Origin: Talinum fruticosum
Taxonomy: Eukaryota > Streptophyta > Magnoliopsida > Caryophyllales > Talinaceae
Direction: 5' to 3'
Length of the DNA stretch: 64,000 bases
Assembly: GCA_021018815.1 (NCBI GenBank)
Contig: JAITYX010000017.1
Location: 2,728,001-2,792,000 of the forward strand
Shown: positions 35,967 to 48,600 of the stretch, piece after piece
How positions within the stretch are numbered: position 1 is the first letter of the stretch
How the letters are laid out: the number at the start of each line of letters is the position of its first letter
Notes under the pieces: generated by a model
What the model saw: the letters and a program-made list of their open reading frames with translations, nothing else
What the model was told of the DNA's origin: nothing
Database searches by the model: none
Program-made: the position numbers and the translations under genes

Positions 35967-38900
35967 CATTAATTACGAATATAAAGCTAATATTTGGGTA
36001 GTTATATGCTGACGAGTATTAAATAATCGAAGTTCTACATATGAAATGGTATGTTATACACATAATTTTATAAATAAAAAATTATGGATAAAAATATAAT
36101 TATAAGTACGTTGTAATATAATTACACTATTAAATTATACCTTTATTTTTTAATTGTCTTGATATAAGACACATGTCCATCATCCAGAAAGAAATTCTCT
36201 AGTTACTTTTTTTATATTGAAATATAATCCCCAATTATTAGTATTTTAGAAATATTAGAAAAAATCATTAATAGAGTATGTAAGAAAGAGAATAAATACT
36301 TATGATAATTTAAAAAATAATATTATTATAAAAGAAAAAGGATTTTATGATAATTAGAACAGTTGTAAGGAATATTATTAATAGAGACATTTAGGAAAAA
36401 AATAATTATCTAATTTATAGACTAATATACACAAGTTTAAATGATAAAAAATTATAATATTAAATGTAACATAAAAAAGAAATATATAGTTTGGATACTT
36501 TTGATGTCAGATAGGAAACTAAATTACTGTTTTACAAAAATTGTATCAACTAATATTATAATTTATTTTTCCTAAGTTAAGGAAAATTGATAGTTTAGCT
36601 ATTTTATGAGTGACTCTATAAATGAGGAAATCATTAATTTGAAGATTTTTTTAACATAAATATTTAGATAAGAGAATTATCATTTTATAAGGCATTTAAA
36701 GAAAATCATATTGTAAATTATTTATATTGAATATATAATTATTAATGTTAATTAGATAAAAAAAATACTTTGGGCTCTTACAAGTAATAATATAGATTTG
36801 ATAAAAAAAAGTAATAATATAGATGAATCCATGCAATTGTTAGGGATCAAAATTGCAAAATCGTATTAATGTAATCTCTATAGATAAAAGAATTTAATCA
36901 TATTAGAGAATATCAGGAAAACATTTCACAAAGTTTTATACAATTACGGTACAATTTAAAAGAGTTTGTACGTAGCACGTACCAAAACTTAATTGCCTTT
37001 ATTTGTCATCCCTTTTGACATTCAAAGAATAAAAAGCAAATACAATGATCTTGTATGATTTAAATCATGTTATTTTTTAATCAAAAGATGAAGAGAGGTT
37101 GATGCCTCGATGGACTTATCTCAAAGTTAAATAACACCAAATTAATTTAATAAATCATACCTATTAAATTAACCGATATTTTCAATATGCTAATATATTT
37201 TGATTAAGAGCTTTAATGAGTAGTTGGGAGTACTAATAAAACTTTATTTTACTTAATTGTAAAAAACTGTAAGATTATAAGTTATAAATTATAAGGTTGT
37301 AAGATAATTGTAAATTAATTATAAAAACCTGTAAACAAATATGATTCTGTAAGCTAAAACATAATAGAATAAAATTTAAAAAAGAGTGTACGCAATATAA
37401 CTTCATTCCTAAAGGGAGTGCACGTATAATAATTTCATCCCTTCTTCCCTTCTTAGGCAACATAAAATGGGTTTTTTCCTTCCTTTTTTTTTTTTTAGTT
37501 GGTTACCAAATGGATAATTGCTTACTACTACAAATTCACCTTTTTGTGTGTCCATCGTCATTCTTCGGAGCACATTCCTGTACATATTTTTTAGTTTGTT
37601 ACTGTGCAACAAACAAAGTCAAAAGGACTAATGTCACAACGGTTATCAGAAGCAACAAGCAATAATAACAATACCATGTCATCATCTAAGCTTATCCTCA
37701 ACTTCATACTTTTTCTTCGATATTATTACCGCCCAAAAACCTTATCCCAAATGATCCAATCTTATCATAAATCTCTGTCGTATCTCTTCATAAAATCTCC
37801 ATAGTTTTGAACAGAAAATGCAGAAGTAACAGTAGCTACCTGACAATATCTCCATAAGTTTACTGATAAACATCCCTACAGCTGATGATAAGTTGAGAAC
37901 ATCAAAATTCTAAAGGACTGGAAATCTAACATCATGTACAGCATCATACCAAGGAAAACGAAGGGCAAAGATACCAAGTCAAAAACCCACTCATTCCGAT
38001 CATTCTATAGGCTCATTTTACATTGTATAGTCCTCTTCTCTTTTCATTTCTCTTTGTTTTCCCTTCATTTTCTCACTTATCTTCTACAGATATGCTGCTC
38101 CATGAACAGGCCGACGTCTAAATAAAACATACATCTCTGAGACCAAGAAACACGTACACAAGTATATAACAAAGAGCAGGCTTCAAGATTAAGCCACCTT
38201 ACCTCTATCCTAAACTAGAGACTGAAAAACAAAGAGAAACAAAAGGCAAAAAGAGCTCTTCCTATTTTCAGTTTGCCGTAAACAAGAATACATGTAACCG
38301 TGATAACAGTGATCAAATCCGGTCACAAAGCAGTCATGCTTTTTGAACTACAACACAGTGAACCGCATAGTTCACAAAGAATAAGATGCCCACCTCACCT
38401 GCAAGGTAAAAGCTCACTGTCAGGAAGAAGGAAAATGCATCAAGAGTATGTTAAATAATATACATAATTCTCTCAGATAAACACGTCATTTTTCTCTCAC
38501 TATTGCGTGCATTCTTCTGTAGAGAAAACCAGGTGTTTGTTACTTTTTATCAGTCCAACAAGTGACAACCACTGCACAAGAAATGAGATTCTCTGATTGC
38601 AAACATAATGCTAATTTTTGAATAAGACCATCTCAGAGGTTGCTTTCTTGAGATTCCACTCCTTTTCAAAGATATCTTGCTTGGCCGAACCAGATTTACC
38701 TTGTAACTAGCCACTTTCTTAGGTGAGATGATCTTACTAAGGATATAATATTAAGAGCTTTGCCACGTTGATAATAATGCTAGAACTTGAGAGAGAACTG
38801 ACAGCTCTCAGTAAGAGTAAAAAAGTACCTAGGGATCAGCAAAGCTATAATATGCTCGTCATCCCACAAGCTGAAGATGGTACGGAAAATAACCAGCGCA

Positions 38901-38987
38901 AAAGAGGAAGGAATAACAGTCAACAAACTCATCTCTACTGCAGCTAAGATCTTCCAAATGATCACAGAAGATTATGACCCGCACAGC
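35967..38987. other. Very AT-rich intergenic DNA, then the probable FAM91 3' flank
   Basis: From 36 to 37.4 kb the DNA is extremely AT-rich with no frame of interest. A block of TTGTAAG-type motifs lies near 37240-37350. From about 38.1 kb to 38987 the base composition rises, and this probably includes the FAM91 3' untranslated region. Confidence 0.5.
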
Positions 38988-41900
38988 CTATTTAACCACC
39001 AAACCAGAGGACGCTGATGAGGCCTCTGCAATCAAAGAGATGGGTTGACGAGCCTGAAGGCATGCACCTATTTCAAATGGCTCCAGTTCTGCTCCATCAA
39101 ACAGGAGACATACACCAGGAAGAATCACTTCCTTGCTGTCAGAATCATCTGCTTCAACTTTTGGCATACTTGTTTGAAGTGATTCTTCAATGGGCCTTGT
39201 GGCAGCCTCATACACGGGAGTCAAAGCATATGACCTGCCCCCCAACCACCCAAGAGAAAAAGAAAAGTAGAAAACGATATCAGGTACACTCTTGGCAATC
39301 TTGTCAAAGATGATGAAAATCAACAGATCAAAGAGTGCAACAGAAATAGAACCATCAGCACACAATGGACCAACACTAAGCATAATACAGAACACTCATC
39401 AAAAGACCTAAACTACCCATGGGTTATCATTCACAACCCGCAGGCGCAACGCTTTTGGAAATAAACTGGCAACAGATTTCACAAATGATAAGCAAAGGGA
39501 CACTAACCTCAGGATACTCCCATCAAAGCTAAGAACTTCCCTTCTGGAACGCTGCCTTGAAGCAAGTTTTTTCTCTGGTATTCATTAATGCCTCCAGAAA
39601 TAGGAGACGACGGCTCTGCAAGAGGATTCCACCTTCCACTCGCATAAGTCATTAGCTGCCTAGATGCATCCTTAGATTTGTCCTTCTGATATAGAAGTTT
39701 TGCGGCAGGACCGGTAGGACAGTACTCAGCACAGATGTCACGTAATCTCCTTCTTAATCCTTGCATTGCTTCATGATGCTCATTAAAGGATTCTGTCTGA
39801 AGCAACTGTGATGAGATAACCCTTTTGCACATGCTCTTGCATAATTTTGGACTAAATAGAGGAACACCAAATTCCACACTCAGTGGAACCCATTCATATT
39901 TCTGATCATCTGGGCAAGACTGGTCAGAATCTTCAATAGAAAGTCGTAACAAACGGATGTAGCCAATAGTCCACAAATCAATTTTATCCACTATATTTCT
40001 TAGTATTGACTCCAACCTTGAGCTTTCCTCCACATCCAGCCCCAACTCCTCCCCTACTTGAACAAGTGAACCATCTGAATTCTTCAATGGCAATGGAATA
40101 TCAATTGTGACAACTTTTCCAGATCCGTCGAGATCATATTTGCTGAGAGGCTGCACTAGCACAGCTGAGTGTCTTAGGAGAGAATTAAGACAATGCAAAA
40201 GTATAGTTCCCTTCACTAAATTCCCTTCAAGCTTGCCTCCCAGCCCTCCTATCGTAGAGCCATCCCATGACCATACAAGGGCTTTCTCACAGCCAGCCAA
40301 CGGTGCAGGGAGCAACCGTAAATATTGACCCCTCATCAATACAACAGATAGAGGACCAATACCAACAGCAGAGTACAGTACTAGTTTCATCCAAGGTGTC
40401 ATGGATGAATGTGAAGGAGGACCAAAGTGAACAGGACCAGTTGGCCCAGGTAAAATAGATGAAGGAGGAAGTGGAACCATTGAGACGACAATATCATAGT
40501 CTCGGTGAAATAAGCGATCTAAAGCTGCAGGTGGAAGGGTGGCTAAACTTTCACAACGGAGAATATCCACACGATAATTCCTCTTCCTTTTTGCAGCACT
40601 ACGTTCTACTTCAGACCCCACTGCCAGCACTGACTTCTCTTTGTTCTCCACATTAGGCAGTAACTTCGAGTTTTCAATAGAATTATTGATATTATCTGAG
40701 GTGACGGCAGAGGAGATATCACTTCTATGTTCTTCAGTAACAGTCTCGGCATCAATTTTTAGTGTACCTAGTTCTGTAACCCTATCTGTGGATTCCATGG
40801 CGAGAGAAGACTTGTCCCCATTAGGAACCCCGGTGTCATCAGTCACGCTCAACTCAACAGCTAAGAAGGACGCATCATTGTTTTGTGAAGGCATATTCTC
40901 AATGCTGCTGCAAGTTTCTGCACCTTCAACAATAGAAGAAACCCCTCCAGCAAGTAGACATTCTAGAACACAACGGAGGCTAGAGGCATGGTTTGCAAAT
41001 TCCTGCAGTTCACCCTCAAACTTGGCTCCCTCCAAAGTGCTCAGATCCTTGCAAAGATCTGCAATGCTGGCATGACCCAGCTTACCCGCTTCATATAGCG
41101 TTACTGCGTGCGATTTTAAGCCTGGCATGAAGGTTTCAAAAGCATGAATTGACCATATGTTAGTAATAATCAAATAAACAAACATTATTAGGACCATTTC
41201 TTGCTTTCCTTGCCATCTTTCACATTGCAAATAAATCTTGGATCCATATAGTAGAGTTAACCATTAATTATTGTTGGAACATCTGGAAAGAAAGAACTAC
41301 AAATGACGACATACATCTGGTATTGAGCACTCCGAGAATTTCTGTTGTCAAAGTGCAAAACGAGTAATAGACAAAATCAAAAGACAAAAGCTAGACTAAT
41401 GCATTACTTGAATGTTTTTACTACCATGCTTAAACATTCCCGTTGAGGAATTGGCATAGAAAACAATAGTTCAAACTTAGAACACCCCTAAGCCTACATA
41501 AAACAGCTCTAAAGCAAGAAAAAGAAAAATCCATGGAATTTGCAACTGAAATATATAGGGATGTATTCAGAAGCAGAAACAAAAGGAGCAAAAAAATGGA
41601 TGACATCACAAAACATAACCTCCACGGTGGAAAACCAAGTCAATGAGAAAAAAATTTATACCTGGTGAAACAGATCCCATCATGAGGTATGAAGTTATAT
41701 TAGCATCAACTATAAACGCAACACGGGCACTATTTGAGGCTGCTCTATTTTCTGGACCTGAATAATCCTGTAGGACATTAACTCCGTCCGCTGACATGTT
41801 TGCTGATACACTAGCCCGAGAACCATCCTCGTCGTCACTAAGAAGGGACCCATGAACACTTGTATCCTGAAGAACAGAGGCCGGATCAATTATTTTCTGA

Positions 41901-42597
41901 GCCCATCCCAGTCGACATGCAAATGATGCAGCCGCTTGCAGCTGCGAGAGGTCAGCCTGTAATGTAGCGGCAAGTTCGGCAACAGTTGCATTCTCACTCG
42001 AAACAACAAACACTGCATAAAGTAACCTATACAACAGAGATGTAAGATTCTCAATCAATCGAATTTCGATACAAGGGCTTGAGAAGAATATATTCAAAAG
42101 GACAGAACTTGCTTACTCTTCAGTAGGATCTTCATAAGACTGCTCCCTGTTCGAAACAAAGCCCTCCAGCCTGGAAACTGAAACACCACATACCAAACAA
42201 TTTGAAATAGTATGAACCAATTCTAGAAATATCAGAAGTTGCAGAACTACTACTTAAAACACAGCACTACTAATTCATGGCTCTGATTGTAGATTGCAAT
42301 GAGATAAAAATGAATGCCAACACCCAACAAGAAAGGAAATAAAGAAAAAAAAGGCACAAAGATAAGCCAAAACCCAAGGGATTTAATTCCCCCATTTCCA
42401 GGGGTTCATGTTCCATTCCCCAAGTATCAACATTCAAAGAATACACATTACCACAACTATTTTCAACCTTCTCATTCTTCACTGCCAGAGAGTGAGAGCG
42501 ACATCAGAGTCAACAGCCCAGTACCAACCTCCTGTCAAAAGGACAAAGACGCAGACTGTGGCAAGGGACACAGATCTGCCTGAGAGAGAACAATGAG

Positions 42598-42647
<50 letters not shown>

Positions 42648-45600
42648 AAACAAATCTGCCAGCGAACAAAGTTTAGGGGTTTGTGGAGGTTGAAGAAGAT
42701 GGTCTTCTACAGAGTTCTCAAGGTTTCTTGGGTTGCAGAAGTCGAAAATCCTTTTAGGGGTGGTAATAGTTACGATTTGGAGATTTGGAGATGATATCGG
42801 CAAGCAACGGTGGCGTTAATGGGTTACGAACGGCTGGTTTTCTCGGTAGCTCTTTATCTGGCTGGGTGGATACTCTGATGGCGGTGGGTACTTGCTGGCT
42901 CATTGACGAAGATGACAGAGGATGCTCCATAGTTTTTGTCAGGGCTCTTTCGATTGAACTTGGACAAGAGCAAATAAAGGTTTTTTTTTTTTTTTTGAAA
43001 AATGATTATGTTCCTTAATTCATGGGTAAGGCTACGACATCAACCCCCTCCCTCCCGGGGAAAAAAAAAACCAACACCTTCTTGGTGACGGGACTTTTAG
43101 GGTATAGGTTTGGATTTAGAGCCATTCCTTCAACCAAACAATATATAAAGACATGCTTCCATTCCTTAGTTGAACCAAAAACATCATATCCAAGAATCAA
43201 GTTCAATTCCAATCTTCATAAGTTTCAAACGCATACCATTTGATTCCACTTTTGGGGAACCAAATAACCCCTACAAGAGTTTTACTGTCAACACTTTCTA
43301 TTATAAGCTTAATTCATATTCTTCACTCTCATTTCAGCAAACCCCCCGATATCGACTCTCATGGAATCTTATTTGGAAATCTTTGGCTCCTTTGAAAGAT
43401 TCATTTTCTGCTTGGGAAGCATGTTATAGGAGTATTTTGACGTGTAATAACTTACAGAGGAGAAGAAAGATAATGGTGAATAGATGCTCTATTTGCAAAG
43501 CTAATTTGGAATCTCCAAGTCATTTGTTGGTGCACTATCCTTTCGCAAGAGCTCTTTAGGAGCTAGCCTTTGATGTTTGGGAGTCTTTTATGTCACTTCA
43601 AGCTCAACTAGGAATCATCTCTTGGCTTGGGAGGGTTTTTTAGGTAAGAAAGCTAAACAAAGAAAGTGTTCCATATGCGATTTTGGGAGCATTTAGTGTG
43701 AGACAAACAGAAGAGTCTTTGAGGAAGTGGAGTCATCTCTTCAATGCTTTAAGGATAATCTCATCAAGAAGCCATACTTTTGGGATCATGGGAACTCTTG
43801 CCAATCTACCTTTAATGTTATAGATTTTGTGGATAGTTTTCATATTAGATGTATATAGTCCTTTTGTAGGACTAGCTTTGCTTCCAATCTTTTGAATATA
43901 ATATATATTATCTCTTTTCTTTGTCAAAATTTTTCTGAAAAAGAATGGTCGGTATCTTCTAAAGCCTATAGAGTCTTCCTATCTTCCATAAAACTCTTTA
44001 CCAAGTGAAAGTGAGATCGTAATCCATGAAATGTGGATTGCCATGTGAGTTAAATAAGATGTTTATGGTCTGCTTTGTCCATAGATTTTTAGAATAGGAA
44101 ACTATTTTTTACTCAACTCGAACATAACAATTTAGAAATATTACCTTTGAAACGATCATCTGGATATACAGGGACATCAAAGTAGATCAAACCCCGTCGA
44201 TAAAGTCCCTTTATAACGTCAGGATCAAAAAGAACATATGAATTGGCTTCCTCTTTGCAAATTTTATCTATTGTTGCCATTTCTTCTTCAGAAAGTTTCT
44301 GAAAAGGGGAAAAGGTCCATAGCAATCTCATAAAACTTTTTAAATAGGACATCACTCTATTCACTCATCACTGCAATAGAAAAGTTGGCATATACCTGAA
44401 ACACTCCCCCCAAAAAAACCCAAACAACAAAAAACATATGCACAAACTGACACGTATATTTTAAGAAAAAGAGAGAGACACAAAAGCAAGATACCCCACC
44501 TTAAATTCTTCAAGAGTAAAGTTGACAAGACAAACTCCCCACCAAGGTTCAATTGGAAAATCCACTGGTTGTGTCGGTAGAAGTTCTTTTGCAATTGACT
44601 TGTTAATTTTCCACATGAATTTCTGCATAGCTCCGGATAAATGAAAAAGACATCAGAGAAAAAGACAAAAAAATCACACCAGAAATATAGATAACTAAGT
44701 TTTCTGTCCTTGATATTGGCAAGGAGATTTCCCTAAAAGGTCCTGAAGGCAGAAACCAATGCAATGGATTACCGATTCCCTACAATAACTCAAACAGAAA
44801 GACAAGGCTTAGGCCCGAAATTGTTGAAGCAATACAATCACAGCACCCAGCCAGAAAGCAACGGAAAAAACCTTTCTGGCTTTTTTTCACTGTTGGACAA
44901 GATAAAAACAAAAGTAGATTTGCTCGCAGCTCTCGACTCCTTCAGTTGTCAGGAATATTTATTCTGACCAAACAGAACCTGTGCATAACCATTCCTCAGG
45001 TTTGAGTTTGGTGTGATGAATCTGACAGTGACAATTAAAATAAGTGAGTTCTAAAGGGAATTATCCCATGAATGATCACATCTTACAGAGCCGACAAAGT
45101 TCACCACCTCCTTTTAGCTTATTTCCTCCTTTATGATTGTGAATAAATCAACTGATAAAAAGACAGGAGACAATCCTGAGCTCTTAGATGGACTGAAGCA
45201 GAATCCTTAAACAATACTACTATATCAAACGAAAGGTCAGTAGAGCATTTACTCCCAAATATACAACTATGCATAGTCAAGAAAATTGATCAAGTGCTTA
45301 TCTCAGCAACAACAACCTGCACTTTATGAGTAAATTGCCTATGAGTTTAAGTCCTTTGTGGAAAAGACTAATAATTCGAAATCCTTGATGAGTTTATTTC
45401 GTTGAGAAAGTAGTTACAATTCAGTTACACATTAAAAAGGAGCTCAACTGAAAAACCTCAATACTGACCAGTTACAGCGTATCTGCATACCCAGTTTTAT
45501 GTGCTCCATTGAGAACATATTCGGACCTACTTGGGCTAAATCCCAACTTATTTGGATTTCTTAAGATATCACCTTCAAGGGTTAGGCATTACATTTTACG

Positions 45601-48600
45601 TACAGACATGCCACGGGTACAATGAGACCAAGAAATGGGAACTGTCTAGACTTATCCGGCTGTATGCTTGAGCTCCTATAGCTAGCATGGTCACCTAGCT
45701 GAATATTTCAGAATCTTCCATTTGAAGCTTAAAAGAACATTTTAAACTATATCAGGACGAAGATAGCACAGCCCTTCAAATGCAAATAAGATCAGACCCC
45801 AGATTAGTTAGGAAGCTTGTCTCTAGGTATCCAATGTAGGTGATTTTGCTTGAACTGTGGACTATGAACATTTTAGGTGCAGCCTTCCTCACATGCATTC
45901 CCTACTGGACCATTTTGGGAAAGGTTTCAGAATGGGGCATGAACAAATATAATTTTCCAACAATGGTTTCAAAAAAAATTCTGCCTAGTAAAAGCTCATC
46001 AATGGGGGTTATACTGTTAAGGAAGCACAGAGGATATTTTCGTATAGCATTAGATAGTATTTATACGCCACGCAAAAATAATGATAATAAAAAATAATAG
46101 CACTTTGATGATGCATTTTGTTGTCATCAAGTGGTGGCTGAAGCAATTATGAACACCATGACTAACGACCATCAACAAAGAAAGGGAAATTCCATCCAGT
46201 GACCCTCAACTATGGCAAATTCCATTTGATCTTAATGTTTCAAACGTTTTCCCCAAGATCACCTCTTAATTCTGCCTATATGTATCACGTGCACAATATG
46301 ATTGCGTGTCACATTAAGTTTGACTTATATTTGTGAGGGGGTTAAATAGCATGTTATATTACAAAATTGCCCTCACATCTGATTACTCTTTTGTCCCAAA
46401 ATAAAGACCCCAACCCAAAAGCTCAAAAAACCCCAAAGCTTAAATATTTGGACTCGCCACCCCACCTTCTCTACTCCCCTACTCCCTCCCCTTCTTCTTC
46501 GTTCATATGTTCTTTATTTTGTTTGTTTGCCTTCCTTAATAGCACCTTCTTTCTCTCTCTACTTCTCTACTTCCTCACCTTTTTCAAATGGGGCTCCAAA
46601 AACCTAGATCCAAGTAGCGGTAGAGGTAGATAAAAAGGACTAGAATTGAGCACAAGCATCAAGGGGCAAAACCCACATTTGATCAGAGGCCAAGAGCACC
46701 TCAATAGAATTTGTAGAAAAAGGGAGGGATCAAGATCTGAAACTCAAACGACTTACATTGCAATTTCAACCTCAAAGAATCAAACTATTCAACAATTCCA
46801 AAAGCACTACACTAAATTGAGAGAATTAAAAAAATAGATCTGGCTAAACGAGAAGGAAAGAAAAATTAAATCTCAAATTGAAACCTTGCCAATGATTGTA
46901 ACCTTCAAAGTGGGAATGAATTATTTGCCCTTAATCCCAATTGATTCGAAATATTTTGATGAGAGAAGAGAGAGGATGGCTAGGAGTTTTGATGGTGAAG
47001 ATAGAAGAAGAGGAAGAAAGTTAAGGGTCTGAATTTTCAAGTTCAACAGGAGCAAGAAGAGGTTAGATTTAAGGGCATTTTCGTCACTTTAGTTAGTATT
47101 TAATTATCCCAATGATTGGGGGATAATGTTTGGACATTCGTTAAAATACAAGGACACCATTTGGAAAAAGTCAGAAAAGTTAAGATCAAATGGAATCAGC
47201 CAAAGTTCAGGGTCACCAAACAGAATTTTTCATAAAGAAATGATTCAAAATTCCGGGGTGGGGGAATAGGAGCAGCTTACTTTAGTTTAAGAAAAAAATC
47301 AGTGCACTAATTCTCATAGGTTCACCATAATGGGTCCAAGATGCCTACAATTCACATCTCTTACTAATTAAGATGTATGAATTCACTTCTCCAGAAAATT
47401 GATGGTGTGCCAATGTACTATCACTAGCGCAATAAAGAAAAAACAAGCTGGATAAAAAGCCTGCAATAAAGAAAAAACACCAACCAACAAGCTGGATAAG
47501 AAGCCTAAAAGGCACACAGTAAAATTCAAGCACAAGTTATCTGTTTCTCAACCAACATCAAAAACTTTGAACGGTTAACTGTGTGGGTCAGAGAAGAATA
47601 GGAATCATCTAAAGTGGTCAAATGAAGATGGCTCACAGCCTACGGAACATCTTTTCCAAGCATTAATTACCAATTTCACTCCAGCCACATCAAAATTAAT
47701 GTTGTAATAATTTAGGATATGGATTCAGCTCCAACTTTATAATTAATGTTGTCAGCAGCAGGTGGGTGCTTGAAGCTGATGTAGAAATCCTCCCTCATTA
47801 TAAGAAAGGGGAGATTTTGCTAATTGTAACCATGCTTGAGTTGGAACTTGGAATGAAATTAAACATGTCTTGAAGAAGGCGAGGACATTCATAGAATCTT
47901 GATTTTATCTAATAAACTTAAAGTGAATTTGAGTGTATCCTCCAGCCCAGGATAAGTTTGTCTTCAGCAGCGGTTTCTAAGTATTTCCTGTAGTTTCTTT
48001 GGTAATTTATTAAAAAAACCTAGCATAAGCACCATAAATATCTCACAGCCTTCAGTCATGACAAATTGATGGGAACTCCTGAGTAAGCATTTGAGTAGAG
48101 AGTACCTTAGATCTGCATTTGTTCATGATATCAATGAACTCGTTTCTCCCTATTCCTGTGATCCGCAATGCATCTGCTGCACTAAAATTTGGAATGCTGT
48201 CATAAGGTTGCTCTGCAGGAGTATATATCACGAGAACAAGATAAGTTAATCATATCAAGCAAAAGTGATAATGAGTAAATTAAGTGTGAGATATGATTCA
48301 AATGTAGCTAACAAGAAAGAGAAAGGACTGCTGCAACAAGCAACATGAGTGAGCGGGATAGACAGCCAATCAGCTATACAATAAAAACTAATAAAAAAGG
48401 AATTCCTAAGATCACAATGATCCTTCAATTTAAGCATAAAAGATTTTGAAGGCCTAACATCATGTCAATTACTGAAACAAAGTTAACATACAAACCAATA
48501 TAACATCCACCAGAAGCTAGGAAGTTGAACAATAACATACATAACCCTTAATCCAGCCCTTCAACACCCCCCTCCTTCAAAACACCCCAACTCGGTTTTT

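Noticed and set aside
42785..43018. Plus-strand 77-codon frame in FAM91 intron 6
   Set aside because: There is no recognisable similarity and it ends in a poly-T-encoded Phe run. It is described only as part of a promoter-like block.
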